A DNA stretch of 64,000 nt from Xanthomonas hyacinthi (GCF_009769165.1 NZ_CP043476.1:1240001-1304000), one strand, 5' to 3'; positions 16,813 to 26,493 are shown, counted from the stretch's first letter. The notes: generated by a model from the sequence alone, not told the origin. A program made the numbers and translations.

Positions 16813-17069
16813 GCCCCCGCAGCGGGCTGCGCCATGCGGCGCGGCCCGCTGCACATGCATTCATCGCAGGCATCCGCGCGCAAGTGCGGCATGTCGCGCG
16901 CGCCCTCGGGTTCGACGATCAGGTGCCATCGGCGTCGCTGGCGACACCCGTCGCGACCGCCGCCGCGCCGTAGGCTTCGCCTGCGTTGCGGCGCCATGCA
17001 GGGTGGATCGGCCACGGCATCGCCGATGGCAGCGGCGACTGGCGGCACGGCATGGCGCAGACACCGCCA
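16813..17069. other. intergenic region between btuB and a LysR gene
   Basis: About 260 bp between converging genes. No open frame here is protein-like, and no repeat or obvious intrinsic terminator was seen. Confidence 0.4.
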
Positions 17070-17969
17070 TCAGGGCATGGGAGACGACGCCCGCGCTTCC
17101 TCGATGAGCCAGTCCGCCAGCGCCTGGATCGGCGCATCGTTCAACCGGATCGGCTCCGGCAGGACAAGACAGAAGGTCTTGGAGATCGACGTGCCGTCGG
17201 GCCACGGCGCAACGAGCCGGCCAGCGGCCAGCTCGGCCGCGACATACAGGCGTGGTACCAGCGCGACACCGAGGCCGGCCAGCGCCGCCTCGATCGACAT
17301 GGCGTGGAGATCGTAGCGGGCGCCGATCGCCGGATGGGTCAGCCCGATCCCGGTTTCCTGCGCATAGCGCTGCCAGGCGTCCGGGTTCTGGCGGCGATGC
17401 AGGCGCGGCAACGCATCCAGCGCCGTCGCGGCGTCTTTCCCAGCGAGCAGTTGCGGATGGCAGACCGGCACCAGCAGCTCCTGCAACAAGCGATGCGTGC
17501 GCATCCCCGTCCAGGCCGGGTGCTCGAAATGGATGGCCGCATCGAAACCGCTGCCGGCCAGGACGAACGGCTGCATGCGCTCGGCCAGATGCACGGTGAT
17601 ATTCGGGTGCCGTGTCTGGAATTTTTTCAGGCGGGGAATGAGCCAGCGCGTGGCGAAGGTCGGGAGGACGGCGATGTCCAGGCTGGCCCCGTCGCTGCGC
17701 TGGCCCATCAGGTACTGGCTGTCGCGTTCCAGCCGGTCGAGCGTCTCGCGCACCTGTGCCGCATAGCGCTCGCCGTTCGGCAAGAGCCTGACCCGATTGC
17801 CGATCCGGGCGAACAAGGTGACGCCCAGGAACCCTTCCAGCCGGCCGATCTGGCGGCTGATCGCGCCTTCGGTCAAGGCCAGTTCCTCGGCCGCACGCGC
17901 GAAGCTGGCATGCCGGGCGGCCGCCTCGAATGCCATGAGCGCGGAGTGGCTGGGAATCTTGCGGCGCAT
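17070..17969 (-). CDS. LysR-family regulator (GcvA-like)
   Basis: 299 aa. It has the N-terminal HTH ALMAFEAAARHASFARAAEE then LTEGAISRQIGRLEG, followed by LFARIGNRVRLLPNG. The wording of the HTH and the effector domain with PTFATRWLIPRLKKF is that of the GcvA/AmpR branch of LysR regulators. I start at MRRKIPSHSAL. The divergent three-gene cluster beginning at 18110 is the obvious target; the 140-bp spacer must contain both promoters and the LysR box. Confidence 0.92.
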   Translation of the reverse strand: MRRKIPSHSALMAFEAAARHASFARAAEELALTEGAISRQIGRLEGFLGVTLFARIGNRVRLLPNGERYAAQVRETLDRLERDSQYLMGQRSDGASLDIAVLPTFATRWLIPRLKKFQTRHPNITVHLAERMQPFVLAGSGFDAAIHFEHPAWTGMRTHRLLQELLVPVCHPQLLAGKDAATALDALPRLHRRQNPDAWQRYAQETGIGLTHPAIGARYDLHAMSIEAALAGLGVALVPRLYVAAELAAGRLVAPWPDGTSISKTFCLVLPEPIRLNDAPIQALADWLIEEARASSPMP

Positions 17970-18109
17970 GTACGGCTCCAAGGCAGTGGTACGACATCCG
18001 ACCCGCCCACCATGACATTGAGTCACTGAAGCGTGATCAACTATCGATTTTTCTGCCGAAAACACCGGCCTACCATGAAACTACATCAACGAAAGGCAAG
18101 GCCGACGCA

Positions 18110-18655
18110 ATGATCTACACGGTGGAATGCAGCTTCGCCGATCCCGCCAGCGAAGCGGAATGGAACGACTTCTACAGCCTGGACAAGCTGCCGGCGCTCA
18201 TCTCGGTGCAGGGCTTCCACAGTTCGCAACGCTTCAAGGCCTTGCGCCGCGGCTACCCCACCTATCTGGCAGTGCACGCGATCGATGGCCTGCACGTCCT
18301 GACCGGCGAGGACTATCGCCGGAAGGGCGGCGGCAACTTCGCACGCTGGCAACAGCACATCGTCGACTGGCACCGCAACCTCTACGACGGCCTCGATCGG
18401 GCACCCGCCGTGGGCAGCAACCAAGTTCTGTTGTCGAGTGCCACCGGCCCCGAGCCGCTGAGCGCGCTGGGCCTGAAGACATGCGCCATGCACGCGACGG
18501 AACTGGAGAAATTTCCGGAACGCCGCTGGCTGGCGACGCTCGACCGCACCAGGCTGCCTGCGATGGATCGGCTGCAGGAGGACGTGCACGTCTACGAGCC
18601 GATGACCGCGCAATTGACCAGCGGCCACGGCAGCGCCTCCGACGTGGCGCGCTAG
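18110..18655 (+). CDS. conserved protein of unknown function, ferredoxin-like/dimeric barrel type
   Basis: 181 aa with no signal peptide. The opening MIYTVECSFADPASEAEWND followed by FYSLDKLPALISVQGFHSSQRF resembles small ferredoxin-like dimeric alpha/beta-barrel (EthD-like) proteins. There the strand MIYTVE is followed by a substrate-handling helix and a second strand with GF..SQRF. A second, weaker copy may occupy residues 105-170 (LKTCAMHATELEKFPERRW). No catalytic residue can be named. It is the first gene of a cluster with a tautomerase-like protein (8 nt downstream) and a metallo-hydrolase, so a role in breakdown of an organic compound is plausible but inferred. Confidence 0.75.
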   Translation: MIYTVECSFADPASEAEWNDFYSLDKLPALISVQGFHSSQRFKALRRGYPTYLAVHAIDGLHVLTGEDYRRKGGGNFARWQQHIVDWHRNLYDGLDRAPAVGSNQVLLSSATGPEPLSALGLKTCAMHATELEKFPERRWLATLDRTRLPAMDRLQEDVHVYEPMTAQLTSGHGSASDVAR

Positions 18656-18663
18656 GACCGCCG

Positions 18664-18990
18664 ATGCCGAACGTCACCCTCTTCCTACCGGCGCACACGA
18701 TGCCGCCGGACACAGCGCTCTCGGACCTGACCGAGCAATGCACCGAACTGTGCACAGGCCTGCTTCTCGCCGCTCTGGAGAACGTGCATGTCATCTACGT
18801 CCCGGCCCTGCATGGTCACGGCCGGCCGATCTTCGCGGAGGTCCGCTACCGGCTCGCCGCAGCGCGTACGCCGACAACAATGGCGCAGTTCATGGAACGA
18901 CTCGACGACGCCATCCGGCAAGCGACCGGCTTCGAGGCCCGCATCCGTTGTTTCGGCTACGCGGCGCAATGCATTCATGCACGCAACTGA
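18664..18990 (+). CDS. tautomerase-superfamily-like small protein
   Basis: 108 aa beginning MPNVTLFLPAHTMPPD. The Pro immediately after the initiator Met is the general base of the 4-oxalocrotonate tautomerase/MIF superfamily, and the length suits the longer (about 110-aa) members. The C-terminal half, TTMAQFMERLDDAIRQATGF, looks like the second helix and strand of the fold. The match is short and no other active-site residue can be assigned by eye. ATG 18664 lies 8 nt after the preceding stop and the next gene starts 21 nt downstream, so it is the middle gene of an operon. Confidence 0.7.
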   Translation: MPNVTLFLPAHTMPPDTALSDLTEQCTELCTGLLLAALENVHVIYVPALHGHGRPIFAEVRYRLAAARTPTTMAQFMERLDDAIRQATGFEARIRCFGYAAQCIHARN

Positions 18991-19011
18991 TCGGCGATCC
19001 GGAGAAATGCG

Positions 19012-19851
19012 ATGACGAAGGACGTTTTCCCGAGCCAGCGGATCGGCGATTTCACCATCACCGCCATCAGCGACGGTTATCTCGGCGTCGGCCCGGACGC
19101 GCTCTTGCACATGGCGCCGGCCGACGCCCTGCAGATGCAGAGCGATGCGCAGGTGGAGGACGCTTGCGCAGTCCATATCAACTGCTACCTGGTACGAGGC
19201 CGCGACCGCACGATCCTGATCGATGCCGGTGCCGGCGGCTTCAAGCAGTGGGGTGGCCGGCTGCTGGGCAACCTGTCGCTGGCAGGCCTGCGCCCCACAC
19301 AGATCGACGCGATCCTGCTGACCCACGCCCATCCCGACCATGTGGGAGGACTGATCGATGCCTCGGGAGACGTCGCCTTTCCGAACGCCGAACTCGTCGT
19401 GCAGCAGCGGGAGGTCGCGTTCTGGCAGGACGACGGCAACATGAGCCGCGCTGCCGCGCGCGCCCGCGGCAATTTCCAGTTCGCGCGCCAGGTCTTCGAC
19501 GGCTATCGCGACAGGCTGCGCACCTTCGATGCAGGCGAGGTGTTCCCCGGCATCGCCGCCATGCCGCTGCCAGGGCACACGGCCGGACACACGAGCTATC
19601 GTCTCGACGCCGGCGATCGCAGCCTGCTGGTCTGGGGAGACATCGTGCATTTCCCGCAGATCCAGGTGCCGCACCCGGAGGTGGCGATCGTCTTCGATCA
19701 AGACCCGGTGCTTGCGGCCGCGACACGGTCGCGGCTGTTGGACCTGGTCAGCGCGGAGCGGCTCCTGATCGCCGGCATGCACTTGGGCGAACTCGGCTTC
19801 GCGCGCATCGAGCGAACGAACGCGGCCTATGCGATGACCTATGAGGCATGA
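19012..19851 (+). CDS. MBL-fold metallo-hydrolase
   Basis: 279 aa cytoplasmic protein of the metallo-beta-lactamase superfamily. The zinc motif HxHxDH is THAHPDHVGG (around residue 103). A second metal ligand His lies in PLPGHTAGHTSYRL and the bridging Asp in WGDIVHFP. The general plan is that of the quorum-quenching lactonase/AttM-like hydrolases. RBS GGAGAAA precedes the ATG at about 8 nt. As the last gene of the 18110-19851 cluster it may hydrolyse a lactone or ester made by the other two proteins; the substrate is not predictable. Confidence 0.92.
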   Translation: MTKDVFPSQRIGDFTITAISDGYLGVGPDALLHMAPADALQMQSDAQVEDACAVHINCYLVRGRDRTILIDAGAGGFKQWGGRLLGNLSLAGLRPTQIDAILLTHAHPDHVGGLIDASGDVAFPNAELVVQQREVAFWQDDGNMSRAAARARGNFQFARQVFDGYRDRLRTFDAGEVFPGIAAMPLPGHTAGHTSYRLDAGDRSLLVWGDIVHFPQIQVPHPEVAIVFDQDPVLAAATRSRLLDLVSAERLLIAGMHLGELGFARIERTNAAYAMTYEA

Positions 19852-20001
19852 GGATGGCGTCTTCTGCGTGGACCGGGCGGTCACGGCAAATCAGTGATGG
19901 CCGAGTCGACGACTGCCGGCCACGCCCCGACGCGGCGAAGCCGCTGCGGTTGCATTGCAGGCGGCGAAAAATGGTCGACCAAGCGCAATTGGCGACCCGC
20001 G

Positions 20002-20655
20002 TCACCCCAGCGCCAGCAGCTCGCGCATGTCGTCCATCAGCAGCACCACGTCCGCGGTGGCCAGGTCCAGGTCGCGCGGATAGCCGTAGCGCACCAATGC
20101 GGCCGGCATGCCGGCGGCGTGCGCGGCCTGCAGGTCGGTGCCGGAATCGCCGACCATCAGGCAACGCGCCGGCGGCTGCGCGAACTGCTGCGCCAGGTGC
20201 AGCAGCGGCAGCGGGCTGGGCTTGCGCTCGGGCAGGCTGTCGCCGCCGAGCGCCGCGGCGAACGCATCGGCCACGCCGAGATGGCGCAGCAGCGGCAGCA
20301 CGAACGCCGAGGGCTTGTTGGTGCACAGCGCCAGGGTCACGCCGCGCGCGCGCAACTGCGCCAGCGCCTCGGCCACGCCCGGGTACAGGCGCGGGCTGCG
20401 CAGCAGGCAGGCCTCGTAGTGGCGCATGAAGGTCGGCATCACCGTGTCGATCGGGGTGGCGTCGTGCGCATGCCGCCACGCGGCTTCGACCAGCTTGCGC
20501 ACGCCTTCGCCGATCCAGCCGAGCACGGTGACCTCGGGCACGCGCGCCAGGCCGAACTCGGCGAGCGTGCGGTTGAGCGCCTCGGCGATATCGGCGCCGC
20601 TGTCCACCAGCGTACCGTCCAGATCGAATACCACCACCGCATACGGAAACGTCAT
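20002..20655 (-). CDS. gph: phosphoglycolate phosphatase (HAD superfamily)
   Basis: 217 aa. HAD motif I is FDLDGTLVDSG with the nucleophile Asp10 and general acid Asp12. Motif II is LALCTNKPSAF, the motif III lysine is in PERKPSPLPL, and motif IV is MVGDSGTDLQAA. The cap domain between motifs I and II and the overall order fit Gph, which removes phosphate from 2-phosphoglycolate produced in DNA repair. Other HAD phosphatases of the same subfamily (pyrophosphatase PpaX, N-acetylmuramate phosphatase) look alike, so the substrate is the less certain part. It is followed 45 bp upstream by a LysR gene on the same strand. Confidence 0.85.
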   Translation of the reverse strand: MTFPYAVVVFDLDGTLVDSGADIAEALNRTLAEFGLARVPEVTVLGWIGEGVRKLVEAAWRHAHDATPIDTVMPTFMRHYEACLLRSPRLYPGVAEALAQLRARGVTLALCTNKPSAFVLPLLRHLGVADAFAAALGGDSLPERKPSPLPLLHLAQQFAQPPARCLMVGDSGTDLQAAHAAGMPAALVRYGYPRDLDLATADVVLLMDDMRELLALG

Positions 20656-20700
20656 TTCAGTCCTCGGCGCGAAACGCGGCCTGCATTGTAGGCGCCACGC

Positions 20701-21603
20701 TCAGTCGCGATCCCAGTACGGCACTTCGCCGAAGCGCGCGACCAGGAAATCCAGGAACACGCGCACGATCGTCGGCTGCTGCCGGCGCGATGCGTACACG
20801 CCGAAGATGTCCATCGTGTCCAGTTCGTGGTCGGGCAACACGCGTTGCAATTCGCCGCTGCGCAGCAGCGCCGCGGCCTGGTAGGTCGGCAGCATGGCGA
20901 TGCCGGCGCTGGCGCGCACCGCCTCCAGCAGCACGGTGGCCTCGTTGGCGGTGAAGTTGCCGCTCACCGGCACCGACACCCGTTCGCCGCGGTAGCGCAG
21001 CGGCCATTCGTGCTTGCCCACGTAGTGATGGCCCAGGCAGTTGTGCGCGGCCAGGTCGGCGGCGGTCGGCGGCGCGCCGTGCCGCTGCAGATAGGCCGGC
21101 GCCGCGCACAACACCGAGCGGCAGACGCTCAAGCGCCGCGCGATCAGCCCGGGGTCGACGCGATGGGAAATGCGCACCGCCAGGTCGATGCGCTCCTCGA
21201 CCAGGTTGACCGTGCGGTCGGCCAGCAGCATGTCCACCCGCGCCTGCGGATGGCGGGCGACGAACTCGGCGGCGGCCGCAGCCAGATGCGCCTGCCCGAA
21301 CGAGGCCGAGGCGGTGACGCGCAGCTGTCCGTGCGGCTCCGGGTCGTCGCTGGCCAGTTCCTCGCGCAGCGAGGCGCCGATCGCCAGCATCGGCCGGAAC
21401 CGCACCAGCGCGGTCGCGCCGGCGCCGGTCAGGGTCACCCGCCGCGTGGTCCGGTGCAGCAGGCGCGCGCCCAGCCAGCGCTCCAGTTCGGCCAGATGGC
21501 GCGAGACCATCGCCCGCGACAGGTCCAGCGCCTCGGCCGCGGCGGTGAGACTGCCGCGCTCGGCGACCTCGACGAACACCGCAATCGCGGTCAGACGGTC
21601 CAT
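20701..21603 (-). CDS. LysR-family transcriptional regulator
   Basis: 300 aa. The HTH region is AVFVEVAERGSLTAAAEALD then SRAMVSRHLAELERWLG and LLHRTTRRVTLTGAG. A complete effector domain follows, ending FLVARFGEVPYWDRD. It is divergent from the NAD(P)-binding protein gene at 21707 with about 100 bp between the starts, the usual set-up in which a LysR protein controls the divergent gene. The spacer contains an AT-rich stretch (ACAAATTGGCGACTTATACG) that could be the operator. Confidence 0.93.
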   Translation of the reverse strand: MDRLTAIAVFVEVAERGSLTAAAEALDLSRAMVSRHLAELERWLGARLLHRTTRRVTLTGAGATALVRFRPMLAIGASLREELASDDPEPHGQLRVTASASFGQAHLAAAAAEFVARHPQARVDMLLADRTVNLVEERIDLAVRISHRVDPGLIARRLSVCRSVLCAAPAYLQRHGAPPTAADLAAHNCLGHHYVGKHEWPLRYRGERVSVPVSGNFTANEATVLLEAVRASAGIAMLPTYQAAALLRSGELQRVLPDHELDTMDIFGVYASRRQQPTIVRVFLDFLVARFGEVPYWDRD

Positions 21604-21706
21604 TCACTCGTTCCATGCAACAAATTGGCGACTTATACGCTGTTTATCGCGCCAATGGCCAGGACTAGACTGTGCGCATCCCGTCCACCCTCCCCGGAGA
21701 ACCTCG

Positions 21707-22342
21707 ATGCACATCGCCCTGTTCGGCGCCACCGGCAATGTCGGCCGCCAGATCGCCCAGGAAGCCCTGCGCCGCGGCCATGCGCTCACCGCCCTGGTCC
21801 GCCGCGCGCAGCCGCTGCCGCCGGAACTGGACGGCGCCAGCATCGTGCTCGTGTCGCTGGACGACCGCGCCGCCCTCGCCGCCGCGGTGCGCGGCCACGA
21901 CGTGCTGGCCAGCGCCTACGGTCCCGGTGCGGCGGCCGCCGACACCATTCCGGCCGTCGCCCAGGCGTTGATCGAGGTCGCGCGCGACGCTGGCGTGCAG
22001 CGCCTGCTGGTGGTCGGCGGCGCCGGCAGCCTGGAAGTGGCGCCGGGCGTGCAACTGGTGGACACGCCGAACTTCCCCGATGCCTACAAGCCCCATGCGC
22101 TGGCGCACCGTGCCGCCCTGCAGCGCTTCCAGGCCGCTGCCGACCTGGACTGGACCTTCTACGCGCCGGCGGCGGAAATCGGCCCCGGGGCCAAACGCGG
22201 CGGCGTGCGCACCCAGGCCACCGCGCTGCTTCGCGATGCGCAGGGCCATAGCGCGATCAGCTATGCCGACTACGCCAGCGCCTTCGTCGACGAGATCGAG
22301 CGCCCGCAGTACCTGCGCCAGATTGCCACCGCCGCGTACTGA
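21707..22342 (+). CDS. NAD(P)-binding atypical SDR (NmrA/YwnB-like)
   Basis: 211 aa. The Rossmann nucleotide motif is ALFGATGNVGRQIAQEALRR at residues 4-23, followed by LLVVGGAGSLEVAPG. These are features of the extended/atypical SDRs of the NmrA or flavin-reductase-like (BLVRB/YwnB) group, which lack the classical YxxxK. The protein may be a redox sensor or an oxidoreductase. The ATG at 21707 is preceded by GGAGAACC. The LysR gene at 20701 is divergent and presumably regulates it. Confidence 0.9.
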   Translation: MHIALFGATGNVGRQIAQEALRRGHALTALVRRAQPLPPELDGASIVLVSLDDRAALAAAVRGHDVLASAYGPGAAAADTIPAVAQALIEVARDAGVQRLLVVGGAGSLEVAPGVQLVDTPNFPDAYKPHALAHRAALQRFQAAADLDWTFYAPAAEIGPGAKRGGVRTQATALLRDAQGHSAISYADYASAFVDEIERPQYLRQIATAAY

Positions 22343-22487
22343 GCAGCGGCGCCATCGGCGCTGCCGCAGGCATGCCGATGGCGCCTCGCGCCAGCCGCCA
22401 ACCCCGCATCGCGACCGCACACGGTCGCGGCGCGCGGCGCGCACGCCATGCCGATGCAGGGCGTCGCCTTCCCCGACGGAGTTCCGC

Positions 22488-23432
22488 ATGCCTTCCTTTG
22501 CGTTGCCGCGCCTCGGCGCGGCGCTGATCCTTGCGCTCGGCATCGCCGGCGCCGCCGCGGCGCACGCCGCCACCGGCGCTCCAGTCCAGGCCCACCACGC
22601 TGACACTGCGACGCAGCCGGCCGCCGCGCCACTGCAGGTGCAGGTCTACCATCCCGACGCGCATGCGATCTTCGGCGTCGCCTCGGTGCTGGTCAGCGGC
22701 TCCAAGGATGCGGTGCTGGTCGACGCGCAATTCGCCGCGGCCGATGCGCGCGCCCTGGTCGCGCAGATCCGCGCCTCCTGCAAGCGCCTGACCACGATCT
22801 ACATCAGCCATGGCGATCCGGACTACTACTTCGGCCTGGACGTGCTCACCCAGGCGTTTCCGCAGGCCAAGCTGCTGGCCAGCCCGGCGACGGTGGCGCA
22901 TATCCGCCAGACCCAGACGCAGAAGCTGCAGGTATGGGCGCCGAAGCTCGGCGCCGATGCACCGCAACGCATCGTGCTGCCGCAGCCGCTGCGCGGCGAC
23001 CGCCTGCTGCTGGAAGGCCGCGAACTGCGGATCGTCGGCCTGGACGGCGCGACCCCGGACCGCACGTTCGTGTGGATTCCTTCCATCAAGACCGTGCTCG
23101 GCGGGATTCCGGTCGTGGCCGGCGAACACGTGTGGATGGCCGATACGCAGACCCCGGCGTCGCATGCGCAGTGGCTGGCGACGCTGCAGCGGATCCAGGC
23201 GCTGCAGCCGCAGCGGGTGATTCCCGGACACTTCGTGCCGGGCGCGGCGCAGGACCTGGCCGCGGTGCGCTTCACCGCCGACTACATCCGCGCCTTCGAC
23301 GAGGAAACCGCCAAGGCCAAGGATGCGGCCGCGCTGGTCGCGGCGATGCAGCAGCGTTATCCGCAGCTGGGCGGCGTGGATGCGCTGCAACTCAGCGCCC
23401 AGGTGGCCAAGGGCGAGATGCGCTGGCCCTGA
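22488..23432 (+). CDS. exported MBL-fold hydrolase with a variant metal motif
   Basis: 314 aa with a signal peptide (about residues 1-27, ending AAHAA), so it is periplasmic. It has the metallo-beta-lactamase layout (ASVLVSGSKDAVLVDAQF, then IYISHGDPDYYFG, then PGHFVPG). The usual HxHxDH is altered to HGDPDY (His108, Asp110, Asp112, Tyr113), so one zinc ligand His and the last His are replaced. A small group of Vmh-like MBL proteins share SHGDPDYYFG. The metal content and reaction are unknown. It stands alone, about 145 bp after the preceding gene. Confidence 0.88.
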   Translation: MPSFALPRLGAALILALGIAGAAAAHAATGAPVQAHHADTATQPAAAPLQVQVYHPDAHAIFGVASVLVSGSKDAVLVDAQFAAADARALVAQIRASCKRLTTIYISHGDPDYYFGLDVLTQAFPQAKLLASPATVAHIRQTQTQKLQVWAPKLGADAPQRIVLPQPLRGDRLLLEGRELRIVGLDGATPDRTFVWIPSIKTVLGGIPVVAGEHVWMADTQTPASHAQWLATLQRIQALQPQRVIPGHFVPGAAQDLAAVRFTADYIRAFDEETAKAKDAAALVAAMQQRYPQLGGVDALQLSAQVAKGEMRWP

Positions 23433-23484
23433 GCGAACTGCCGGCGCGCGGCGGCGTACAGCACCGCCCGCGCCGGCGTGCCGC

Positions 23485-24546
23485 TCAACAGAACAGCCGC
23501 CCCTGGGTCTGCACCGGCTCGGGTTCGTGGAAGCCGGCAAGGCCCACGCCGACCAGGCGGTAACGGGTGGATGCGGGCAAATCGACGCGCTGGCGCAAGG
23601 CCAGCGCGATGTCGATCAGCGCCTGCAGCGATTGCGGCGGTTGCTCGGGCGTGAAGCTGCGGGTCAGGAGGCGGAACTGCGCGGTCTTCAGCTTCAACAC
23701 CACGGTGCGCGCGACGCGCTCGGTGCGGCGGGTCGCGCTCCAGGTCTTTTCCGCCAGTTGCCGGATCGCCGGTTCCAGCGCGTCCAGCGCCAGGTCTTCG
23801 GCGAACGTATCTTCCGAGGAAATCGACTGCACCTGTTGGTCCGATTCCACCGGACGCTCGTCGATGCCGCGCGCGCGCTGATACAGGCGCAGCCCGAAGC
23901 TGCCGAAGTGCGCTTCCAGTTCCGCTTCGCCGTGCGTGCGCAGGTCGCCGACGCTGACGATGCCCAACGCCGCCAGCTTGGCCTGCATCACCTTGCCCAC
24001 GCCGTGCACCTTGCTGACCGGCAGCGGGGTCAGGAACGCCTCCACCTGGTGCGGGCGGATCACGAACTGGCCATCGGGCTTGCGCCAGTCCGAGGCGATC
24101 TTGGCCAGGAACTTGTTCGGCGCGATGCCGGCCGACGCGGTCAATGAAGTTTCCTCGCGGATCTGCGCGCGGATGGTCTGCGCGATCTCGGTGGCGGTGG
24201 CCAGCTCGCCCTTGGGCGCGGTGACATCGAGATAGGCCTCGTCCAGCGACAGCGGCTCGATCAGATCGGTGTGGCGCTGGAAGATCTCGCGCACCTGCCG
24301 CGACACGGCTTTGTAACGCGCGAAATCCGGCGCCACGAAGATCGCGTCCGGACACAGCCGCTCGGCGCGCAACGCCGGCATCGCCGAGCGGATGCCGAAC
24401 ACGCGCGCCTCGTAGGACGCGGCGCACACCACCGAGCGCATGCCGCGCCAGGCCACCACCACCGGCTTGCCGCGCAATGCGGGATCGTCACGCTGCTCCA
24501 CGGACGCGTAGAACGCATCCATGTCGACGTGAATGATCTTGCGCAT
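23485..24546 (-). CDS. dinB: DNA polymerase IV (Y-family translesion polymerase)
   Basis: 353 aa, the normal length for DinB. The catalytic acidic residues are in IIHVDMDAFYASVEQ (Asp8, Asp10) and LSLDEAYLDVT (Asp-Glu near 103-104). The thumb helix-hairpin-helix HGVGKVMQAKLAALGI and the little-finger domain from about residue 235 are present, and the end TQGRLFC is not the usual beta-clamp-binding QLxLF. The enzyme copies past damaged bases with low fidelity. It is monocistronic here, convergent with the MBL gene. No clear LexA box was recognised upstream. Confidence 0.95.
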   Translation of the reverse strand: MRKIIHVDMDAFYASVEQRDDPALRGKPVVVAWRGMRSVVCAASYEARVFGIRSAMPALRAERLCPDAIFVAPDFARYKAVSRQVREIFQRHTDLIEPLSLDEAYLDVTAPKGELATATEIAQTIRAQIREETSLTASAGIAPNKFLAKIASDWRKPDGQFVIRPHQVEAFLTPLPVSKVHGVGKVMQAKLAALGIVSVGDLRTHGEAELEAHFGSFGLRLYQRARGIDERPVESDQQVQSISSEDTFAEDLALDALEPAIRQLAEKTWSATRRTERVARTVVLKLKTAQFRLLTRSFTPEQPPQSLQALIDIALALRQRVDLPASTRYRLVGVGLAGFHEPEPVQTQGRLFC

Positions 24547-24753
24547 CGGCCCTGCACCCTACGCCAGCGAACGGTAGCGGCATGATAAGCCAGGCCTGCG
24601 CATGCGCCGCGAACGCATGCCTTGACCCCGCTCACGGCCAGCGACTGCAGCGCCGCCTACGCTACGCGTGCGTACGGATAAAACGTTTGATTGAAAGCGC
24701 GGGCGTCGTGCACGCTTGCGCGCCTCGACTGTCTCGCTAGGGAAAATTCGCTC

Positions 24754-25269
24754 ATGAGCCGCCTCACTTCGTATTCACGCGAACATCTTCTCGCCAGCGC
24801 GCGCGGCGAACTGTTCGGCGCCGAGGCCGCACGCCTGCCCAACGATCCGATGCTGATGTTCGACCGCATCACCCACATCGACGACAACGGCGGCACGCAC
24901 GGCAAGGGCGTGGTCCGCGCCGAACTCGACGTGCGCCCGGACCTGTGGTTCTTCGGCTGCCATTTCATCGACGATCCGGTGATGCCGGGCTGCCTGGGCC
25001 TGGATGCGCTGTGGCAATTGACCGGGTTCTTCCTGACCTGGATCGGCGCGCCCGGCCGCGGCCGCGCGCTGGGCGTGGGCGAAGTGAAGTTCAGCGGGCA
25101 GGTGCTGCCGACCGCGAAACAGGTGGTCTACGAACTGGACATCAGCCGGGTCATCAACCGCAAGCTGGTGATGGCGGTGGCCGACGGGCGCATGTCGGTG
25201 GACGGCCGCGAGATCTACACCGCCAAGGATCTGCGCGTGGGCCTGTTCACCTCGACGGAGGCGTTCTGA
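24754..25269 (+). CDS. fabA: 3-hydroxydecanoyl-ACP dehydratase/isomerase
   Basis: 171 aa, the standard FabA length. The hot-dog active site is [20 protein letters not shown] with catalytic His70 and Asp84, and the second conserved stretch is [15 protein letters not shown]. FabA dehydrates 3-hydroxydecanoyl-ACP and isomerises the product to cis-3-decenoyl-ACP, the first step of unsaturated fatty acid synthesis. The start ATG follows TAGGGAAAA. The stop overlaps the fabB start (TGATG), so the two enzymes are translationally coupled. Confidence 0.97.
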   Translation: MSRLTSYSREHLLASARGELFGAEAARLPNDPMLMFDRITHIDDNGGTHGKGVVRAELDVRPDLWFFGCHFIDDPVMPGCLGLDALWQLTGFFLTWIGAPGRGRALGVGEVKFSGQVLPTAKQVVYELDISRVINRKLVMAVADGRMSVDGREIYTAKDLRVGLFTSTEAF

Positions 25270-26477
25270 TGCGCCGCGTCGCGATTACCGGCATGGGCAT
25301 CACCTCGTGCCTGGGCAACGATCTGGACACGGTGTCGCGCGCGCTGCGCGACAGCCGTGCCGGCATCCGCGCCAACCCCGAGGCGGCCGAACACGGCTTG
25401 CGCAGCCAGGTCGGCGGCGACGTGCAGCTGGATCTGGAGGCCTTGATCGATCGCAAGCTCAAGCGCTTCATGGGCGATGCGTCCGCGTACGCATATCTGG
25501 CGTTGCGCGATGCGATCGCCGATGCGGGCCTGGACGAGGCCGTGGTCAGCGACGTGCGCACCGGTCTGATCGCCGGTTCCGGCGGCGGTTCCAGCCACTG
25601 GCAGGTGGAAGCGGCGGACCTGCTGCGCAACCGCGGCGTGCGCAAGGTCGGCCCGTACATGGTGCCGCGCACGATGTGTTCGGCGGTGTCGGCCAGCCTG
25701 GCCACCGCGTTCAAGATCAAGGGCGTCAGCTATTCGCTGTCGGCCGCCTGCGCGACTTCGGCGCATTGCATCGGCGCGGCCGCGGAGCTGATCCGCCACG
25801 GCCAGCAGGACGTGATGTTCGCCGGCGGCGGCGAGGAACTGGACTGGACCATGAGCCTGATGTTCGATGCGATGGGCGCGCTGTCCAGCGGCTTCAACGA
25901 TCGCCCGGCGGTGGCCTCGCGTCCGTACGACGCCGAGCGCGACGGCTTCGTCATCGCCGGCGGCGGCGGCATGCTGGTGCTGGAAGACTACGAGCGCGCA
26001 GTGGCGCGCGGCGCGCGCATCCATGCCGAGCTGCTCGGCTACGGCGTGACCTCCGACGGCGCCGACATGGTCGCGCCATCCGGCGAAGGCGCGGTGCGCT
26101 GCATGCAGATGGCGATGCAGGGCGTGGACGCGCCGATCGACTACCTCAACACCCACGGCACCTCGACGCCGCTGGGCGACGTCACCGAGCTGGGCGCGGT
26201 ACGCGAAGTGTTCGGCGACGCGGTGCCGCCGCTGTCCTCGACCAAGGCGCTGTCCGGGCATTCGCTGGGCGCGGCCAGCGTGCACGAGGCGATCTACTGC
26301 CTGCTGATGATGCGCGACGGCTTCATCGCCGGCTCGGCCAATATCGACGCGCTGGACCCGCGCGCCGAGGGCTTCCCGATCGTGCGCGAGAGCCGCGATG
26401 CCACCTTGCGCACGGTGATGTCGAACAGCTTCGGCTTCGGCGGCACCAATGCCGCGCTGGTGTTCGGCAAGCGCTGA
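25269..26477 (+). CDS. fabB: 3-oxoacyl-ACP synthase I
   Basis: 402 aa. The condensing-enzyme triad is visible: Cys161 in [12 protein letters not shown], His in [12 protein letters not shown] (about 296) and His in [15 protein letters not shown] (about 331). The end [17 protein letters not shown] is the FabB/F signature. FabB elongates the cis-3-decenoyl-ACP made by FabA, so fabAB together commit carbon to unsaturated fatty acids. The pairing with fabA separates it from FabF. Its start codon shares a base with the fabA stop. Confidence 0.97.
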   Translation: MRRVAITGMGITSCLGNDLDTVSRALRDSRAGIRANPEAAEHGLRSQVGGDVQLDLEALIDRKLKRFMGDASAYAYLALRDAIADAGLDEAVVSDVRTGLIAGSGGGSSHWQVEAADLLRNRGVRKVGPYMVPRTMCSAVSASLATAFKIKGVSYSLSAACATSAHCIGAAAELIRHGQQDVMFAGGGEELDWTMSLMFDAMGALSSGFNDRPAVASRPYDAERDGFVIAGGGGMLVLEDYERAVARGARIHAELLGYGVTSDGADMVAPSGEGAVRCMQMAMQGVDAPIDYLNTHGTSTPLGDVTELGAVREVFGDAVPPLSSTKALSGHSLGAASVHEAIYCLLMMRDGFIAGSANIDALDPRAEGFPIVRESRDATLRTVMSNSFGFGGTNAALVFGKR

Positions 26478-26493
26478 GCGAGCCTGCGCACCG

